Shown here piece by piece: positions 32,752-34,959 of a stretch of 34,959 nucleotides of DNA. Source of the stretch: an uncultured Selenomonadales bacterium (GTDB lineage Bacteria > Bacillota > Negativicutes > Selenomonadales > Selenomonadaceae); the NCBI GenBank assembly GCA_937910665.1, contig CALEPR010000084.1, positions 1 to 34,959 of the forward strand, in the 5' to 3' direction. Position 1 is the stretch's first letter; the number at the start of each line of letters is the position of its first letter. The notes beneath the pieces are model-generated. The model had not been told where the DNA came from and did not search any database. It worked only from the letters and a program-made list of their open reading frames with translations. A program made the translations under genes and the position numbers.

Positions 32752-32788
32752 AAAAAAACCTCCGATTCAAAATTTTTTGCGTGGAAAA

Positions 32789-32817
32789 ATTATAGTGGAA
32801 AATAAAAACTTTTTCAA
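32789..32817 (-). promoter_or_regulatory. rpoE-pyrG promoter, near consensus
   Basis: On the minus strand TTGAAA (32812-32817) and TATAAT (32789-32794) are separated by 17 bases, 38 bases before the rpoE ATG. Confidence 0.75.
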
Positions 32818-33345
32818 TGACTTAAAAATATTCCTCCGCAGACATTTCAGAAATTTGTTAAATGCAAAAAGAAATGAGAAAGTCATAGAAAAAATCTTCA
32901 GGAGTTTTCCAATCAAGAATTTTTCGCGGCAAAGTATAAAAAAAATTTTCTCTGCCAGAAATTTTTTCAGTTACACAAAATTCTTGACACTACCAAAAAA
33001 ATTTTGGCAGATTTTTTTTGTGCCTAACTCCTGTGCTTAACTTTAAATCTGTGCCTAACTCTTGTGCTTAACTTTAAAATCTGTGCCTAACTTCGCAAAA
33101 GTTAGGCACAGGGTGTGCTTAGTCAGGCACATCTTAGGCACAAGTTAAGCACAGGCAATTTCAAAAAAAGTCGCACCACATCAACAAAAAAAAAGTTAGG
33201 CACAGGCAAGCACAAGTTAAGCACAATTATACTTTCACTACAATTTTTTTTTTATATATTAGATTAGTAAGAAATTTGTGCTTAACTTAATCTTGAAAAA
33301 TTTTGCCAAAAATTTTTCAAAAAAAATTTGTCGACTAAAAAAAAT
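32818..33345. other. Non-coding gap between cbiE and rpoE promoter
   Basis: No gene is seen in this stretch. It contains A/T-rich sequence next to the rpoE promoter, a short hairpin CCAAAA...TTTTGG with a following T run on plus (about 32994-33018), the GTGCYTAACT repeat field (33019-33290), and an A/T inverted repeat TTGAAAAATTTT...AAAAATTTTTCAA (about 33293-33321) that may end cbiE transcription. Confidence 0.6.
33019..33290. repeat. Field of GTGCYTAACT repeats in both orientations
   Basis: Five forward units at 33020, 33033, 33051, 33064 and 33083 alternate GTGCCTAACT and GTGCTTAACT, forming a 31/32-base direct repeat. Five clear reverse units lie at 33100, 33134, 33143, 33194 and 33215, again alternating AGGCAC and AAGCAC. 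A further forward unit is at 33278, and degenerate units sit at 33115-33130. Units 33083 and 33100 form a perfect 13-base-pair hairpin (33081-33111). CCTGTGCTTAACTT (33030-33043) is exactly complementary to 33142-33155. Confidence 0.9.
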
Positions 33346-33969
33346 TCAAAAGCCGACAATCAAAATACAATTTTTAACTGAATCAGATTTAGTTGCCTGT
33401 TCCAAAGTTGTCAGGATAATTTTTTCGTCGGGATAGGAAAGTTTGGAAAGGATTGCAAGAGTGGAATTTTTTTCCCAACCAAGTTCGAGCAAAATTTTTG
33501 AAATGGTCAAAGAATTAAATTTTGTATCCGTCAACAAACCCAAAACTTTTCCGACTTCAAATTTTAAATCTTTATCTTTCGGTCGTCTGCCGTGAAAACT
33601 CAGCAAAGTCGCCGACTCCCAACTTAAAGAAAGTCTTGCAAACGCCAACTGCATCGCGCTGATCGAGGGAATAACTTCGATAGGATTTGTAAAATTTTTT
33701 TTTAAGAAAGAAAGAAAGGAAAAATATCCGGGGTCGCCGCTCACCATGACAACTACATCGTCGAGCAAAAGTTTTTCTGAAATAAATTTTGTCACGGAAT
33801 TTAAATCGGCTGTAATTGCAAAAATTTCTTGAGTTGGATTTGAAAAATCTTTCAGCGCACGCCGACCGCCAACTAAAAATTTTGCCGCGCGGATTTTTTC
33901 CAACGCGGCGGGCGTTATGTAGGATTTATCGCCCGGTCCAATTCCGGCGACAATAATTTTCTTTTTCAT
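33346..33969 (-). CDS. cbiE: Cobalt-precorrin-7 (C5)-methyltransferase
   Basis: SAM-dependent methyltransferase of corrin ring synthesis (CbiE). The 207 residues are of the tetrapyrrole methylase fold: IIVAGIGPGDKSYITPAAL at the N terminus, the VVVMVSGDPGYFSF glycine-rich motif (about 72-86), and EVIPSISAMQLAFARL. It lacks the CbiT half found in fused CobL. The start is uncertain: ATG at 33969 gives the family N terminus, GTG at 33984 adds five residues; neither has a strong Shine-Dalgarno. It is the last gene of a tight minus-strand group behind two unrecognised genes. No other cobalamin gene is in view, so its partners lie elsewhere. Confidence 0.88.
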   Translation of the reverse strand: MKKKIIVAGIGPGDKSYITPAALEKIRAAKFLVGGRRALKDFSNPTQEIFAITADLNSVTKFISEKLLLDDVVVMVSGDPGYFSFLSFLKKNFTNPIEVIPSISAMQLAFARLSLSWESATLLSFHGRRPKDKDLKFEVGKVLGLLTDTKFNSLTISKILLELGWEKNSTLAILSKLSYPDEKIILTTLEQATKSDSVKNCILIVGF

Positions 33970-33987
33970 TTTTATTTCGTCCACGAT

Positions 33988-34323
33988 TCAGAAAACTGTT
34001 TCCATAAATTTATCCTTGCCGAACCTGATTCCCGATTCATCGACTGCAGCAACCATCGCCGCAGTGCTCCTGTCAATATCGAAAACTAATTCGCCGAGAA
34101 AAGGTGCAGCAAATTCTAACAAATCACGCGAACAGGCGTTGACATCAAAAACAGTTCCACCGAGTTCTTCCTGCGCGACTTGGAACATTGTTTTAGTTTT
34201 TTCGCGACTTTCCGCAGAAATTCTTGAGTCGAACATTTTACTCGGCTTGTAAATGTAAGCAACTTTTCTGCTACCTACGACACCTTTAATCGAATCAAGA
34301 ACTAATTGAACGTGTTTAGCCAT
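33988..34323 (-). CDS. Conserved-looking protein of unknown function, 111 residues
   Basis: I do not recognise this family. The 111-residue protein has no signal peptide or membrane segment. It starts with an amphipathic helix (KHVQLVLDSIKGVVGSRK), has a strand-like AYIYKPSK, a helical stretch with REKTKTMFQVAQEELGG, then alternating hydrophobic strands (TVFDVNACS, ELVFDIDRSTAAMVAAVDES) and an F-rich C terminus. It suggests a small alpha/beta cytosolic protein. ATG at 34323 follows GAGGTG by 7 bases. It lies 15 bases after the 184-residue gene and 18 bases before cbiE, so all three are probably one transcript. Codon use is richer in G and C than in neighbours. Confidence 0.8.
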   Translation of the reverse strand: MAKHVQLVLDSIKGVVGSRKVAYIYKPSKMFDSRISAESREKTKTMFQVAQEELGGTVFDVNACSRDLLEFAAPFLGELVFDIDRSTAAMVAAVDESGIRFGKDKFMETVF

Positions 34324-34338
34324 TTTGACACCTCAACT

Positions 34339-34893
34339 TTACTTGTGCAGGAAGAAAGTATTTGCAACCGCAGTTTCAAGTTGCAGAGGACTTTTTTCTT
34401 CAAGTTGTCCGCCGTTGATGACGAAGGCGACAACTTTGCACCAATCGCGCATCATATTCACATCAAAACCAAGACAATACGCCAAGTCCACAATATTTGA
34501 AAGTTCATTATTATAAATTTCATCACAGGCAGAGGCAGAAAAAAGCAACCAGAAAATCAAGCGATAAAATTCATTAAAATTTTTTTCGCCGGGTTTACTT
34601 TTCATATCGCGATAAACTTGAATCAACCCTTGTTCGTCGAGTGCCTCAAGCGGACCGGATTTTCCGGGATTAAAAACAGATTCCATAACCGCGATAAAAG
34701 AATCGGAATTGTAACGTTTGAATTGCGGCACGGAATAAGTTTTATATTTTGAAGTTGCTCCGCCAAACATAAAGACACTGCCGCTACGACTGGCAAGATA
34801 GCGATCTGTATTTTGAACCATCGCTTTGAACTTGGTGTGTTTCATGGCCTCCGAGCCAGAAACTCCACCGTCTGCCCTTGATGCTATTGCCAT
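34339..34893 (-). CDS. Protein of unknown function, 184 residues
   Basis: Not recognised. The 184 residues have no signal peptide. The N-terminal 60 residues are Ser/Gly/Lys rich (SRADGGVSGSEAMKHTKF, then RSGSVFMFGGATSKYKTYSV). The C-terminal two thirds look all-helical: FNEFYRLIFWLLFSASACDE, NNELSNIVDLAYCLGFDVNM, RDWCKVVAFVINGG. The helical part recalls TerB-like folds in pattern only and lacks clear metal-binding acidic residues; this is speculative. ATG at 34893 follows GGAGGTAATTTTT. It is the first gene of the group with the 111-residue protein and cbiE. Composition is less A/T biased than most of the window. Confidence 0.8.
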   Translation of the reverse strand: MAIASRADGGVSGSEAMKHTKFKAMVQNTDRYLASRSGSVFMFGGATSKYKTYSVPQFKRYNSDSFIAVMESVFNPGKSGPLEALDEQGLIQVYRDMKSKPGEKNFNEFYRLIFWLLFSASACDEIYNNELSNIVDLAYCLGFDVNMMRDWCKVVAFVINGGQLEEKSPLQLETAVANTFFLHK

Positions 34894-34935
34894 AAAAATT
34901 ACCTCCTACTATAATAAAGTAAAAATTGATATTAG

Positions 34936-34949
34936 AATCCGTAAGGATT
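34936..34949. repeat. Short inverted repeat upstream of the 184-residue gene
   Basis: AATCC, loop GTAA, GGATT, 43-56 bases upstream of the start. It may lie within the promoter and could be an operator; there is no T run to suggest a terminator. The window ends ten bases further on. Confidence 0.4.
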
Positions 34950-34959
34950 TTGATATAAT

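Noticed and set aside
33019..33290. CRISPR array
   Set aside because: Units are only 10 bases, occur in both orientations, and the intervals are 3-9 bases or irregular, so there are no spacers.

Overview
This is a chromosomal stretch of a low-GC, A/T-tract-rich bacterium of the Firmicutes type. Supporting genes are an RNA polymerase delta subunit next to CTP synthase, a PyrK-type dihydroorotate dehydrogenase subunit, LytR-CpsA-Psr cell-wall ligases and strong GGAGG ribosome-binding sites. A FliH-like flagellar gene, an S55 (SpoIVB-type) peptidase, an orphan cbiE and NrdG suggest an anaerobic, motile lineage. My best guess is Negativicutes (Selenomonadales), by inference only. I see no rRNA, tRNA, CRISPR array, intact insertion sequence or prophage.

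Layout. 1-8057, all minus strand: fliH-like and comF; glmS behind a near-consensus promoter; a 710-base gap with a palindromic element; an LCP ligase; gltX; trxB. 8163-12766, plus strand: a compact run of glucosaminidase-TPR protein, small secreted protein, second LCP ligase, rsmD and cysE, closed by a terminator shared with convergent murA. 12821-16082, minus: murA and a secreted S55-type peptidase. 16321-22460, plus: priA, ybeY, era, a PAP2-like membrane protein, a DUF502 membrane protein and homoserine dehydrogenase. 22846-23595, minus: pyrK. 23758-28025, plus: L,D-transpeptidase, acpS, a FlgT-like secreted protein, an aldose epimerase and a LysR regulator. Then hisH (minus); a YhcH-family protein, nrdG and gph (plus); and, on minus, rpoE-pyrG and a three-gene group of two unrecognised proteins plus cbiE.

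Most genes are housekeeping: cell wall (glmS, murA, two LCP ligases, L,D-transpeptidase, glucosaminidase), translation and RNA processing (gltX, rsmD, ybeY, era), DNA restart (priA) and amino acid or nucleotide supply (hom, cysE, hisH, pyrK, pyrG, nrdG). Several pathway genes stand alone (hisH, cbiE, pyrK, nrdG, fliH). About a quarter of the genes appear to start at TTG, judged by Shine-Dalgarno spacing.

The unusual material is mostly between genes: a roughly 270-base field of about ten copies of GTGCYTAACT in both orientations (33019-33290); a 108-base tandem duplication that copied the end of gph, its terminator and the last codons of pyrG (30541-30756); a dispersed palindromic repeat present twice in opposite orientation (3800-3870, 28037-28122); and several short tandem or palindromic repeats. 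The two unrecognised genes upstream of cbiE are the best candidates for undescribed protein function.
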